Assembly: GCF_040546685.1 (NCBI RefSeq)
Contig: NZ_JBEPOH010000001.1
Span: 2,914,001 to 2,978,000, forward strand
Source of the DNA: Variovorax sp. OAS795
GTDB lineage: Bacteria; Pseudomonadota; Gammaproteobacteria; Burkholderiales; Burkholderiaceae_C
Length of the DNA stretch: 64,000 nt
Direction: 5' to 3'
The notes under the pieces are model-generated. The model saw nothing but the letters and a program-made list of their open reading frames with translations, was not told where the DNA came from and ran no database searches. The position numbers were made by a program, and so were the translations under genes. This document shows, one piece after another, positions 16,090-23,937 of the stretch (the stretch's first letter is position 1; each line of letters begins with the position of its first letter).

Positions 16090-17769
16090 ATGGCAGCAGT
16101 GGAAGTCAAGGTGCCGGACATCGGCGATTTCGATGAAGTCGCGGTGATCGAGGTGCTGGTGAAGGTGGGCGACACGGTCAAGGCCGAGCAGTCGCTCATC
16201 ACCGTGGAATCGGACAAGGCGTCGATGGAGATTCCATCGTCGACCGCCGGTGTGGTGAAGGAAATCAAGGTCGAGGTCGGCGGCAAGGTCAAGGAGGGCT
16301 CGGTGGTGCTCCTGCTCGAGGCCGAGCAGGCTGCCGCAGCGCCGGCACCCGCGGCAGCGGCTCCTGCCCCTGCGGCTGCTGCTCCGGCACCCGCCGCCGC
16401 GGCGCCTGCACCGGCTGCCGCGCCTGCGGCGTCGGGCCCGGTCGAAGTCAAGGTGCCCGACATCGGCGACTTCAAGGATGTCGCGGTGATCGAGCTGCTG
16501 GTGAAGCCCGGCGACCAGATCGCGGCCGACCAGTCGCTGATCACCGTGGAGTCGGACAAGGCGTCGATGGAAATCCCGTCGTCGGCGGCCGGCGTGCTCA
16601 AGGAGCTCAAGGTCAAGGTGGGCGACACGGTCAACATCGGCGACCTGATCGCAATACTGGAAGGTTCGACGGCCGCCAGCCCCTCACCCCAGCCCTCTCC
16701 CCAGAGGGGCGAGGGAGCCAATCCGCCCGCAGCAGCCGCTGCGCCCGTTTCCTCTCCCGCTCCGGCGGGAGAGGGCCGGGGTGAGGGTGCACCCGCACCA
16801 GCCCCGCACGAGCCCACGGCCGCGCCCACCGGCAAGCTGCCGCATGCCTCCCCCTCGGTGCGCAAGTTCGCCCGAGAACTCGGCGTGCCGCTCGAAGAGC
16901 TCAAGGGCTCCGGTCCCAAGGGCCGCATCACGCAGGAAGACGTCCAGAGCTTCACCAAGGCCGTGATGAGCGGCCAGGCCAGCACCAAGGCGTCCGCAGC
17001 CAAGGCGCCGGCCGGCGGCGGTGCGGACGGCGCGGCACTGGGCCTCATCCCGTGGCCCAAGGTCGACTTCACCAAGTTCGGCACGGTCGAGCGCAAGGAC
17101 CTGTCGCGCATCAAGAAGCTCAGCGGCGCCAACCTGCACCGCAACTGGGTGATGATTCCGCACGTCACCAACAACGACGAAGCCGACATCACCGAGCTCG
17201 AAGCCTTCCGCGTCTCCACCAACAAGGAGAACGAGAAATCGGGCGTCAAGGTCACGATGCTGGCCTTCGTGATCAAGGCGGTGGTCGCGGCGCTCAAGAA
17301 GTTTCCCGACTTCAATGCCAGCCTCGACGGCGACCAACTGGTCTACAAGCAGTACTTCCACATCGGCTTCGCGGCCGATACGCCCAACGGGCTCGTGGTG
17401 CCGGTGCTGAAGGATGCCGACAAGAAGGGCATCCTGCAGATCAGCCAGGAGATGGGCGAACTCGCCAAGAAGGCGCGCGACGGCAAGCTCGGCTCGGCCG
17501 ACATGCAGGGCGGCTGCATGTCGATCAGCTCGCTCGGCGGCATCGGCGGTACGCACTTCACGCCGATCATCAATGCCCCCGAAGTGGCCATCCTCGGCCT
17601 CTCCAAGGGCCAGATGAAGCCAGTGTGGGACGGCAAGCAGTTCGTGCCGCGCCTGACGCTGCCGCTGTCGCTGTCGTATGACCACCGCGTGATCGATGGT
17701 GCCCTGGCTGCGCGCTTCAACGCCTACCTGGGCCAGGTGCTCGCGGACTATCGCCGAATCCTTCTATGA
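16090..17769 (+). CDS. aceF: Pyruvate dehydrogenase E2, dihydrolipoamide acetyltransferase
   Basis: AceF is the core of the pyruvate dehydrogenase complex and transfers acetyl groups from lipoyl-lysine to CoA. The 559-residue protein has two lipoyl domains (about 2-76 with Lys43, and about 118-192 with Lys157, both in 'VESDKASME') joined by an Ala/Pro linker. A second linker of about 55 residues contains a REP-like repeat-derived segment. The peripheral-subunit-binding domain (about 252-290, '[18 protein letters not shown]') and the catalytic domain (about 325-559, ending with 'YDHRVIDG') follow. It starts 50 nt after aceE. Confidence 0.95.
   Translation: MAAVEVKVPDIGDFDEVAVIEVLVKVGDTVKAEQSLITVESDKASMEIPSSTAGVVKEIKVEVGGKVKEGSVVLLLEAEQAAAAPAPAAAAPAPAAAAPAPAAAAPAPAAAPAASGPVEVKVPDIGDFKDVAVIELLVKPGDQIAADQSLITVESDKASMEIPSSAAGVLKELKVKVGDTVNIGDLIAILEGSTAASPSPQPSPQRGEGANPPAAAAAPVSSPAPAGEGRGEGAPAPAPHEPTAAPTGKLPHASPSVRKFARELGVPLEELKGSGPKGRITQEDVQSFTKAVMSGQASTKASAAKAPAGGGADGAALGLIPWPKVDFTKFGTVERKDLSRIKKLSGANLHRNWVMIPHVTNNDEADITELEAFRVSTNKENEKSGVKVTMLAFVIKAVVAALKKFPDFNASLDGDQLVYKQYFHIGFAADTPNGLVVPVLKDADKKGILQISQEMGELAKKARDGKLGSADMQGGCMSISSLGGIGGTHFTPIINAPEVAILGLSKGQMKPVWDGKQFVPRLTLPLSLSYDHRVIDGALAARFNAYLGQVLADYRRILL
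16681..16787. repeat. REPIN-like paired palindromes inside the aceF linker
   Basis: Two GC-rich hairpin units face each other. The outer arms CCCTCACCCC (16681-16690) and GGGGTGAGGG (16778-16787) are perfect inverted repeats, extendable to 22 bp with two mismatches. The left unit forms CCCTCTCCCC-AGA-GGGGCGAGGG (16693-16715, one mismatch). The right unit forms a perfect 10-bp stem CCTCTCCCGC/GCGGGAGAGG (16751-16774). The whole element is read in frame as Pro/Gly/Glu-rich linker. This layout is that of extragenic REP doublets, which are normally intergenic. Confidence 0.8.
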
Positions 17770-17833
17770 CCCCCCGGGCACCTGCGGTGCTCCCCCCTGA
17801 GGGGGGCGCCTCCCTTGGGGCGGCCCGGCGGGA
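17770..17833. repeat. GC-rich palindromic intergenic repeat after aceF
   Basis: Between the aceF stop and the next gene lie tandem hairpins. GCACC-TGC-GGTGC is at 17778-17790 and CCCCCC-TGA-GGGGGG at 17792-17806. They are followed by a CCTTGGGGCGGCCCGGCGGG block. I recall this arrangement as a dispersed repeat of Variovorax/Acidovorax-type genomes. The GGGAGG at its end may serve as the ribosome site of the next gene. Confidence 0.6.
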
Positions 17834-17839
17834 GGTGCT

Positions 17840-18433
17840 ATGACCACCGTAGTGGCCGTCCGCAAGGGCGGCCAGGTCACGATGGCGGCGGATTCACTGG
17901 TGACCTTCGGCGACACGCGGCTCTCGCACCGCGCCGAGGCCAACCAGAAGATCTTCACCATCGACGACGCGGCGGGGCAGAGCCTCTTTGCCGTGGCCGG
18001 CGCCGCCGCGCACTTCCTGGTGCTGCAGCATGCGCTGGCCGCGCAGCCGCGCGAGGCGCTGCTGTTCGGCAGCAAGCACGAGATCTTCCGCACCTTCACG
18101 CTGCTGCATCCGGTGCTGAAGGATGCGTTCTTCATGCAGACCAAGGAAGACGAGCACGAGCCTTATGAGTCGAGCCAGTTCACGATGCTGATGGCCAATG
18201 CCAGCGGCATCTACGGCATCTACAGCTACCGCGAGGTGTTCGAGTTCAAGCAGTTCTGGGCCATCGGCTCGGGACGCAGCTTTGCGCTCGGCGCCATGCA
18301 TGCGGCCTATGACATCAAGTCGCGCACCTCGCGCGACGTGGCGGAGGCGGGGATCGCCGCCGCCTGCGAATTCGATCGCAATTCGGCCCCTCCGGTCGAC
18401 GTTCTCACACTCAAACTGAAAGTGTCCAAATGA
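17840..18433 (+). CDS. Proteasome/HslV-like N-terminal-nucleophile peptidase (candidate BPH)
   Basis: This 197-residue protein is of the Ntn-hydrolase proteasome fold. After Met removal Thr1 would be the nucleophile ('[10 protein letters not shown]'). Asp17 aligns with the catalytic Asp17 of HslV. Lys36 in 'NQKIFTID' aligns with Lys33 of 20S/HslV after a three-residue longer loop. '[11 protein letters not shown]' and '[18 protein letters not shown]' match the HslV core. No hslU-type ATPase is nearby, so it is not ordinary HslV. It fits the group described as beta-proteobacterial proteasome homologue (BPH). It lies between aceF and lpdA and overlaps lpdA by 4 nt, so it is part of the pyruvate dehydrogenase operon. 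Substrates are unknown. Confidence 0.75.
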   Translation: MTTVVAVRKGGQVTMAADSLVTFGDTRLSHRAEANQKIFTIDDAAGQSLFAVAGAAAHFLVLQHALAAQPREALLFGSKHEIFRTFTLLHPVLKDAFFMQTKEDEHEPYESSQFTMLMANASGIYGIYSYREVFEFKQFWAIGSGRSFALGAMHAAYDIKSRTSRDVAEAGIAAACEFDRNSAPPVDVLTLKLKVSK

Positions 18434-20247
18434 GCGAACAACACATCAAGGTGCCCGACATCGGTGACTTCGACGAAGTCGCGGTGATCGAGGTGCTGGT
18501 CAATGTCGGCGACACGGTCAAGGCCGAGCAGTCGCTGATCACGGTCGAATCGGACAAGGCCTCGATGGAAATCCCGTCGTCGGCGGGCGGCGTGGTGAAG
18601 TCCCTCGCGGTCAAGGTCGGCGACAAGGTGAAGGAGGGCTCGGTGGTGCTGACGCTCGAGGTCGACGGCGCTGCGGCGCCTGCGGCAGCCGCACCGACGC
18701 CAGCTGCTGCCGCACCCGCACCCAAGGCCGCCCCTGCCGCGGCGCCGGCTGCTGCGCCCGCGGCATCCAGCTACGGCGGCAAGGTCGACGTGGAATGCGA
18801 CGTCGTCGTGCTCGGTGCCGGCCCCGGCGGCTACTCGGCCGCCTTCCGTGCGGCCGACCTCGGTCTCAAAGTGGTGCTGATCGAACGCTACGCCACGCTC
18901 GGCGGCGTGTGCCTGAACGTCGGCTGCATTCCGTCGAAGGCGCTGCTGCACGTGGCCTCGGTCATGGACGAAGTGAAGCATTTCGCCGACCTGGGCGTGA
19001 GCTTCGCGGCCCCGACGGTCGATCGCGCCAAGCTGCTCGGCCACAAGAACAAGGTGGTGGGCAAGCTCACCGGCGGCCTCACGGCCATGGCCAAGATGCG
19101 CAAGGTGACGGTGCTGCGCGGCGTCGGCAACTTCATCGACCCCTACCACCTGGAAGTCGAGGAAACCTCGGGCACCAGCTGGGACACCACGGGCAAGAAA
19201 CAGACCGTCAAGTTCCGCAACGCGATCATCGCAGCCGGTTCGCAGTCGGTCAGCCTGCCGTTCATGCCGAAGGACGATCCGCGCATCGTCGATTCCACGG
19301 GCGCGCTCGAGATGGGCACCGATCCCAAGCGCATGCTGGTCCTGGGCGGCGGCATCATCGGCCTTGAAATGGGCACGGTGTATTCCACGCTCGGCGCGCG
19401 GCTCGACGTTGTCGAGATGCTCGACGGCCTGATGCAGGGCGCCGACCGCGACCTGGTCAAGGTATGGCAGAAGATGAACGCGCCGCGCTTCGACAACATC
19501 ATGCTGAAGACCAAGACGGTCGGCGCCGAAGCCACGAAGGAGGGCATCAAGGTCACCTTCGAGGGCGAGCAGGCCCCCAAGGAGCCGCAGGTGTACGACC
19601 TGGTGCTGCAGGCCGTGGGCCGCAGCCCCAACGGCAAGAAGATCGGTGCCGAGAAGGCGGGCGTGGCGGTGAGCGACCGCGGCTTCATTCCGGTCGATAT
19701 CCAGATGCGCACCAACGTGCCGCACATCTTCGCCATCGGCGACATCGTGGGCCAGCCCATGCTGGCGCACAAGGCGGTGCACGAGGCGCACGTGGCGGCC
19801 GAGGTGATTGCCGGCGAGCAGAAGGGCGACAAGGAGCTTTCGAGCGCCGCCTTCAACGCCCGCGTCATTCCGAGCGTCGCCTACACCGACCCCGAGGTGG
19901 CGTGGGTCGGCCTCACCGAAGACCAGGCCAAGGCCGAAGGCATCAAGGTCAAGAAGGGCCACTTCCCATGGAATGCCTCTGGCCGCGCCATCGCCAACGG
20001 CCGCGACGAGGGCTTCACCAAGCTGCTGTTCGACGCCGAGACGCACCGCATCCTGGGTGGCGGCATCGTCGGCACGCATGCCGGCGACATGATCGGCGAG
20101 ATTGCACTGGCCATCGAAATGGGCGCGGACGAGATCGACATCGGCAAGACCATCCATCCGCACCCCACGTTGGGCGAGAGCATCGGCATGGCGGCCGAGG
20201 TGGCGCACGGTACGTGCACCGACTTGCCGCCGGCGAAGAAGGCCTGA
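18430..20247 (+). CDS. lpdA: Dihydrolipoamide dehydrogenase (E3) of pyruvate dehydrogenase, with N-terminal lipoyl domain
   Basis: E3 reoxidises dihydrolipoyl groups using FAD and NAD. At 605 residues it is about 130 longer than a plain E3, because residues 2-76 are a lipoyl domain with Lys43 in 'VESDKASME'. An Ala/Pro linker (about 80-115) follows. The flavoprotein part has '[13 protein letters not shown]', the redox disulfide Cys161-x4-Cys166 ('[12 protein letters not shown]'), the NAD motif '[11 protein letters not shown]', and the C-terminal catalytic His-Glu region '[10 protein letters not shown]'. The lipoyl domain is nearly identical to the first one of AceF. Translation is coupled (ATGA) to the peptidase gene. 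Confidence 0.96.
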   Translation: MSEQHIKVPDIGDFDEVAVIEVLVNVGDTVKAEQSLITVESDKASMEIPSSAGGVVKSLAVKVGDKVKEGSVVLTLEVDGAAAPAAAAPTPAAAAPAPKAAPAAAPAAAPAASSYGGKVDVECDVVVLGAGPGGYSAAFRAADLGLKVVLIERYATLGGVCLNVGCIPSKALLHVASVMDEVKHFADLGVSFAAPTVDRAKLLGHKNKVVGKLTGGLTAMAKMRKVTVLRGVGNFIDPYHLEVEETSGTSWDTTGKKQTVKFRNAIIAAGSQSVSLPFMPKDDPRIVDSTGALEMGTDPKRMLVLGGGIIGLEMGTVYSTLGARLDVVEMLDGLMQGADRDLVKVWQKMNAPRFDNIMLKTKTVGAEATKEGIKVTFEGEQAPKEPQVYDLVLQAVGRSPNGKKIGAEKAGVAVSDRGFIPVDIQMRTNVPHIFAIGDIVGQPMLAHKAVHEAHVAAEVIAGEQKGDKELSSAAFNARVIPSVAYTDPEVAWVGLTEDQAKAEGIKVKKGHFPWNASGRAIANGRDEGFTKLLFDAETHRILGGGIVGTHAGDMIGEIALAIEMGADEIDIGKTIHPHPTLGESIGMAAEVAHGTCTDLPPAKKA

Positions 20248-20286
20248 CGGGGCAGGCCGCGCCGCTCCAGCGATTGGAGCGGCCAC

Positions 20287-20314
20287 AAAAAAACCCGCCG
20301 AGGCGGGTTTTTTT
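20287..20314. terminator. Bidirectional rho-independent terminator after lpdA
   Basis: A7-CCCGCC-GA-GGCGGG-T7 forms a 6-bp GC stem extendable through the A/T tracts to 13 bp. The symmetric A and T runs allow termination from both sides. It serves the pyruvate dehydrogenase operon and the convergent NlpC/P60 gene. Confidence 0.95.
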
Positions 20315-20331
20315 GTTGTGCGGGCGGCGTT

Positions 20332-20916
20332 TCAGTTGCCGGTGTGCGCCGCGGCAGTGGCCGCAGCCTTGACCTCTTCGTTCGGCGCGCCGCCGAGCAC
20401 GCGGCGTGCGCCATCGAAGCGGCGGCTCCAGTAGCTGCCATTCATGTCTTCCACACGCACCTGGGCGCCGGTGCGCGGCGAATGGATGAACTTGCCTTCG
20501 CCGACGTAGATGCCGACATGGCTGAACGCGCGGCGCATGGTGTTGAAGAAGACGAGGTCGCCGGGCTTGAGCTGGCTGGGGTCGATCTTCTCGGTGGCCG
20601 CCGCTTGTTCTTCCGCACGACGGGGGAGCAGGTGGCCGACCGTCTGGTTGTACATGGCGCGCACGAAGCCGCTGCAATCGAAGCCCGATTCCGCGGTGTT
20701 GCCGCCGCGGCGGTACGGGACGCCAAGGAAGCCGATGGCGGTCACCACGAGGTCGGAAGTGCGTTCGGTGACGGTCTGGCGGACCTGCTGGAGTTGTCCG
20801 ATCAGGCCCTTGTCGGCGAGCATTCGGGCCAGTTCGTCATCGGTGCGATCCTGTTGGGGGGCGGCTTGGACGGCGACGGCAAACAGGAGGGACGCGGGTA
20901 GGACGAAAAAACGCAT
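20332..20916 (-). CDS. Secreted NlpC/P60-family peptidoglycan hydrolase
   Basis: This 194-residue exported cysteine peptidase probably cuts D-Glu-diaminopimelate bonds in peptidoglycan. The signal peptide covers about residues 1-19 (ending VQAAP). The catalytic triad is visible as Cys81 in 'GFDCSGFV', His133 in 'SHVGIYVG' and the third polar residue His145 in 'FIHSPR'. A helical segment (about 25-60) precedes the domain. The tail is Ala-rich. A strong promoter match lies so close upstream that the transcript may be leaderless. It converges on lpdA. Confidence 0.9.
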   Translation of the reverse strand: MRFFVLPASLLFAVAVQAAPQQDRTDDELARMLADKGLIGQLQQVRQTVTERTSDLVVTAIGFLGVPYRRGGNTAESGFDCSGFVRAMYNQTVGHLLPRRAEEQAAATEKIDPSQLKPGDLVFFNTMRRAFSHVGIYVGEGKFIHSPRTGAQVRVEDMNGSYWSRRFDGARRVLGGAPNEEVKAAATAAAHTGN

Positions 20917-20923
20917 GGCGCGT

Positions 20924-20952
20924 AGGATATTGATGACGCGCGGTTATGTCAA
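20924..20952 (-). promoter_or_regulatory. Sigma-70-type promoter for the NlpC/P60 gene
   Basis: On the minus strand TTGACA (20952-20947), an exact 17-bp spacer and TATCCT (20929-20924) point at the gene. Only 7 nt separate the -10 box from the start ATG at 20916. Transcription would therefore begin at or next to the start codon. Confidence 0.6.
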
Positions 20953-21157
20953 CCTCAACCGAATTAACGAATGTATCCGCAAGGTCTTGATTCCACTCGA
21001 TATTTTCGGTGGAGCGGAAGAAAAAATGTAACGGTGAACCTTTATGAACCATAAGCGATTGCCTGCGCGTTAACTTTTGTACTCGCTCTCGGTCGCTGAA
21101 CGACATGGATCTGACGGCGATTACGCGCCAAGATGGGCGGAAACGACCGGAAAAGAC

Positions 21158-22288
21158 ATGAACTTGCCAAACTGCAAAAGTCTTCGGCTGCTGGGAAACA
21201 CCGTCCTGATCGCCGGCCTGGGCTGTTGGGGCGCTGCCACGGCCCAGGTCCGGACAGAGACCGTTTCTGCCGGCCTCGAGAATCCCTGGGGCGTCGCGTT
21301 CCTTCCGGGCGGCCGTTTCCTGGTGACAGAGCGTGCGGGCCGATTGAAGCCGATCGGCAGCGACGGAAGAGTCGGCGCTCCCATTGCCGGCTTGCCGGCC
21401 ATCGCGGCAGGAGGCCAGGGCGGGCTGCTCGACGTGCTGGCCGATTCCGGCTTCGAAACGAACCGGACCGTGTACTTCTGCTTTTCCGAGCCCGCCTCGG
21501 GCGGTTCGGCCAACAGCACCGCGCTGGCGCGCGCCCGGCTTTCCGACGATGGGGCAAGGCTCGAAAACCTCCGGATCATCTTCAGCCAGCAACCGAAGGT
21601 GGCCAGCCGCAATCATTTCGGCTGCCGCATCGTGGAGTCTCGCGACGGCACGCTTTTTCTTACGCTCGGTGACCGCTACAGCCGCAAGGAAGATGCGCAG
21701 ACGCTCGACAACCACTTGGGCAAGATCGTGCGCATTGCCAAGGATGGCACGGTACCCAGGGACAACCCGTTTGCCGGCCGGGCCGGTGCGCTGCCGGAGA
21801 TATGGAGCTACGGCCACCGGAACGGGCAGGGCGCGACGCTCTCGCCCGATGGCCGGCTGTGGATGATCGAGCACGGTCCGCAAGGCGGCGACGAAATCAA
21901 TGTGCCTCAGGCGGGCCGCAACTACGGCTGGCCGGTGGTCACCTATGGAGAAAATTACGGCGGCGGCAAGATCGGCGATGGCCTCACGGCCCGGGACGGC
22001 ATGGAGCAGCCGCTGCACTACTGGGTGCCGTCGATCGCACCGTCGGGCATGGCCTTTCTCACCAGCGACCGCTACCGCGCGGGCTGGAAAGGCAATCTGT
22101 TCGTGGGATCGCTGAAGTTCGGCTATCTCGATCGGATCGAACTCAGGGACGGCAAGGTGGTTGCCGAGCACAAGCTGCTGGCCGACGGCCGGGCCCGCAT
22201 CCGCGACGTGAAACAGGGGCCGGATGGATGGCTCTACGTGCTCACCGACGAGGCGGACGGCAAGCTGCTGCGGTTGCGGCCGGACTGA
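21158..22288 (+). CDS. PQQ-dependent sugar dehydrogenase-like protein (YliI/GDH-B fold)
   Basis: This 376-residue protein belongs to the soluble glucose/sorbosone dehydrogenase beta-propeller family, which oxidises sugars in the periplasm with PQQ. From the ATG at 21158 the first 29 residues form a signal peptide ending ATAQ. Family segments are 'LENPWGVAFLPGGRFLVTERAGRL', 'GGQGGLLDV', 'NHFGCRIV', 'IWSYGHRNGQGATL' (catalytic His area), 'EHGPQGGDEINVPQAGRNYGWP' and 'PSIAPSGMAFLTSD'. A frame upstream to 21077 is open but gives a poor N-terminus. Substrate and in vivo PQQ supply are unknown. Confidence 0.85.
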   Translation: MNLPNCKSLRLLGNTVLIAGLGCWGAATAQVRTETVSAGLENPWGVAFLPGGRFLVTERAGRLKPIGSDGRVGAPIAGLPAIAAGGQGGLLDVLADSGFETNRTVYFCFSEPASGGSANSTALARARLSDDGARLENLRIIFSQQPKVASRNHFGCRIVESRDGTLFLTLGDRYSRKEDAQTLDNHLGKIVRIAKDGTVPRDNPFAGRAGALPEIWSYGHRNGQGATLSPDGRLWMIEHGPQGGDEINVPQAGRNYGWPVVTYGENYGGGKIGDGLTARDGMEQPLHYWVPSIAPSGMAFLTSDRYRAGWKGNLFVGSLKFGYLDRIELRDGKVVAEHKLLADGRARIRDVKQGPDGWLYVLTDEADGKLLRLRPD

Positions 22289-22298
22289 ATCCGATCTC

Positions 22299-23096
22299 TC
22301 AGCCGGGGCAGCCCGGGAGGGGCAGGGTGGGCAGCATGCGGCGCCAGAGCCGGGTCCATTCGGGCCAGTCGTGGCCGCCTTCCGTGGTGAACACGCGCTC
22401 CCTGGGCAGGGCGGCGGCCAGCAACCCGTGGCTGAAGACAAAGCGGTCGTCGGTGCCGTAGCCCAGGTAGAGCGGCGGCCGGGCTCCGAAGGTGGCGGTA
22501 TTGCCCACGTAGCCGCGCAGCCATTGCCAAAGCTGTGTCTCATCGGGCTTTCGCGGATCGCTGCCCGGCGGCGCATTCAACGGCCCGTTCCAGCGCGCGA
22601 GGCCTCCGGCATTGGTGATGTCGGCACCGAGCGCGCGTTCCCCGAGGTAGGGCGCGATCGTCACGAGGCCTGCAAGGTCACCCGGATGCGTTTGCGCGTA
22701 GAGCAGGCCGCCGAATCCGCCGACCGAAATGCCGACGATCCAGATCGATTGGTACCCGTTGTTACGGGCGGGCACGATCACATCCTGGCTCAACCGGTCG
22801 AGAATCGTCTTGGCGTGGTAGTAGCCAAGATGCGCATCGACCAGCATCGCGTCGACTGCGAGCCTGTTGTCGTTCAATGCCTGGATGAAGCCTTCGCGCC
22901 TGAATTCATCCGGATGCGAGTAAGCGCCGGGTAGCAGCACCAGCAGCGTGTCGGCATTGGGCGTGCAGCTGCTCTTTTCGAGCCTGCTCTCCAGCGGCCC
23001 CCTGGCGGTTCGCATTCCGCCGCATCCGGCCAGAAGAAGCAGGGCGCCCAGCGCCAGGATCGACAAGCGGCGGCGCATCGCAAAAAGGGTCTGCAT
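22299..23096 (-). CDS. Alpha/beta-hydrolase lipoprotein
   Basis: This 265-residue exported hydrolase has a lipoprotein signal ending LLAGC, with lipidated Cys25. The nucleophile elbow is Gly-Ile-Ser124-Val-Gly-Gly. 'LLPGAYSHPDEF' probably supplies the oxyanion hole, 'YGTDDRF' the acid and 'TEGGHDWPEW' the catalytic His. The fold resembles esterase-D or feruloyl-esterase-like enzymes. The substrate cannot be deduced. It converges on the sugar dehydrogenase gene with a 10-nt gap and stands divergent from the isochorismatase-type gene. The start ATG at 23096 is followed by a second Met at residue 7 that would also give a good signal peptide. Confidence 0.8.
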   Translation of the reverse strand: MQTLFAMRRRLSILALGALLLLAGCGGMRTARGPLESRLEKSSCTPNADTLLVLLPGAYSHPDEFRREGFIQALNDNRLAVDAMLVDAHLGYYHAKTILDRLSQDVIVPARNNGYQSIWIVGISVGGFGGLLYAQTHPGDLAGLVTIAPYLGERALGADITNAGGLARWNGPLNAPPGSDPRKPDETQLWQWLRGYVGNTATFGARPPLYLGYGTDDRFVFSHGLLAAALPRERVFTTEGGHDWPEWTRLWRRMLPTLPLPGCPG

Positions 23097-23173
23097 CGCT
23101 GGAGTCTAGATGCGCGGCTTTTCGGTGGTACGGTCTGGGCCCATCCTTTTCATCTGAATGAAAGAAACCGTTC

Positions 23174-23779
23174 ATGCTGCTCGACGCCTCGCAATCCCAA
23201 CTCGTGCTGGTCGACTACCAGGCGCAGCTGATGCCTGCGATCTTCGAGGCCGATGCCGTGGCGCAGAACGCAGTGCGGCTCGGCAAGATGGCCCGCCTGT
23301 TCGAAGTGCCGGTCTGGGGAACCGAGCACAACCCCTCCAAGCTCGGCGAGAACCTGCCGGATATCCGGGCGCTGTGCCAGCGAACCTTGTCCAAGATGCA
23401 CTTCAGCGGCATGGAAGAAGGGCTGGGCGAATGGCTGCGCGTGCCGGCCAAGGCGGCGCCGCAGGGCAACGCCCGCAGCCTGCCCAAGCACCTGCAGAAA
23501 CCGGCTGCCGCGCCCGACGAGCGCAACACGGTGGTGATTGCCGGCTGCGAGGCGCATGTCTGCCTGCTGCAGACCGCGCTCGACATGCTGGAAGACGAAT
23601 TCGAAGTATGGGTGGTGACCGATGCCTGCAGCTCCCGCACCGAGCGCAGCCGCGACGCCGCATTCGACCGCCTGGCCGGCGCGGGTGCCGAACTGGTGAC
23701 CACTGAAATGGTCGGGTTCGAATGGCTGCGTACGGCCGAACACCCGGCGTTTCCTGAATTGCTGAAGCTCATCCGCTGA
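23174..23779 (+). CDS. Isochorismatase-family cysteine hydrolase
   Basis: This 201-residue protein has the three catalytic residues of the cysteine-hydrolase group: Asp14 ('VLVDYQ'), Lys74 ('LSKMHFS') and Cys130 ('GCEAHVCLLQTAL'). The cis-peptide 'AGCEAHVC' segment is also conserved. It resembles YcaC-like hydrolases of unknown substrate, not true isochorismatase of siderophore pathways, since no such genes are nearby. It sits alone between two unrelated genes, and the next gene (prpE) begins 158 nt downstream. Confidence 0.85.
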   Translation: MLLDASQSQLVLVDYQAQLMPAIFEADAVAQNAVRLGKMARLFEVPVWGTEHNPSKLGENLPDIRALCQRTLSKMHFSGMEEGLGEWLRVPAKAAPQGNARSLPKHLQKPAAAPDERNTVVIAGCEAHVCLLQTALDMLEDEFEVWVVTDACSSRTERSRDAAFDRLAGAGAELVTTEMVGFEWLRTAEHPAFPELLKLIR

Positions 23780-23872
23780 GAACGCGGCGCGCGATTCAGG
23801 GGCGCGCAACCCTAGGCCGGCGCGGGCACCACCCGATTGTCCGCGCCGTCAGCTTGCTGCAAGATCGATCTC

Positions 23873-23878
23873 CATAAT
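23873..23878 (+). promoter_or_regulatory. Candidate -10 box for prpE
   Basis: CATAAT lies in the only AT-rich patch of the 158-nt gap before prpE, within the palindrome CATAATTATG. A transcript from here would have a leader of about 50 nt. No good -35 is visible. Confidence 0.3.
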
Positions 23879-23937
23879 TATGAATTCAGTTTTGGCATGG
23901 CCGCCAAGCCGATTCAAAAAACCAGGAGACACCGCAG

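Noticed and set aside
16330..16435. Tandem DNA repeat in the first aceF linker
   Set aside because: The GCxCCx pattern is the ordinary Ala/Pro linker of E2 proteins. Similar runs occur in sucB and lpdA without a conserved DNA unit.
17840..18433. Genuine HslV of the HslUV protease
   Set aside because: HslV is encoded next to HslU, which is absent. The active-site loop is three residues longer and the gene sits in the pyruvate dehydrogenase operon.
23174..23779. Part of a siderophore or phenazine pathway (true isochorismatase)
   Set aside because: The protein has the YcaC-like hydrolase triad but no ent-type carrier domain, and no pathway genes are nearby.
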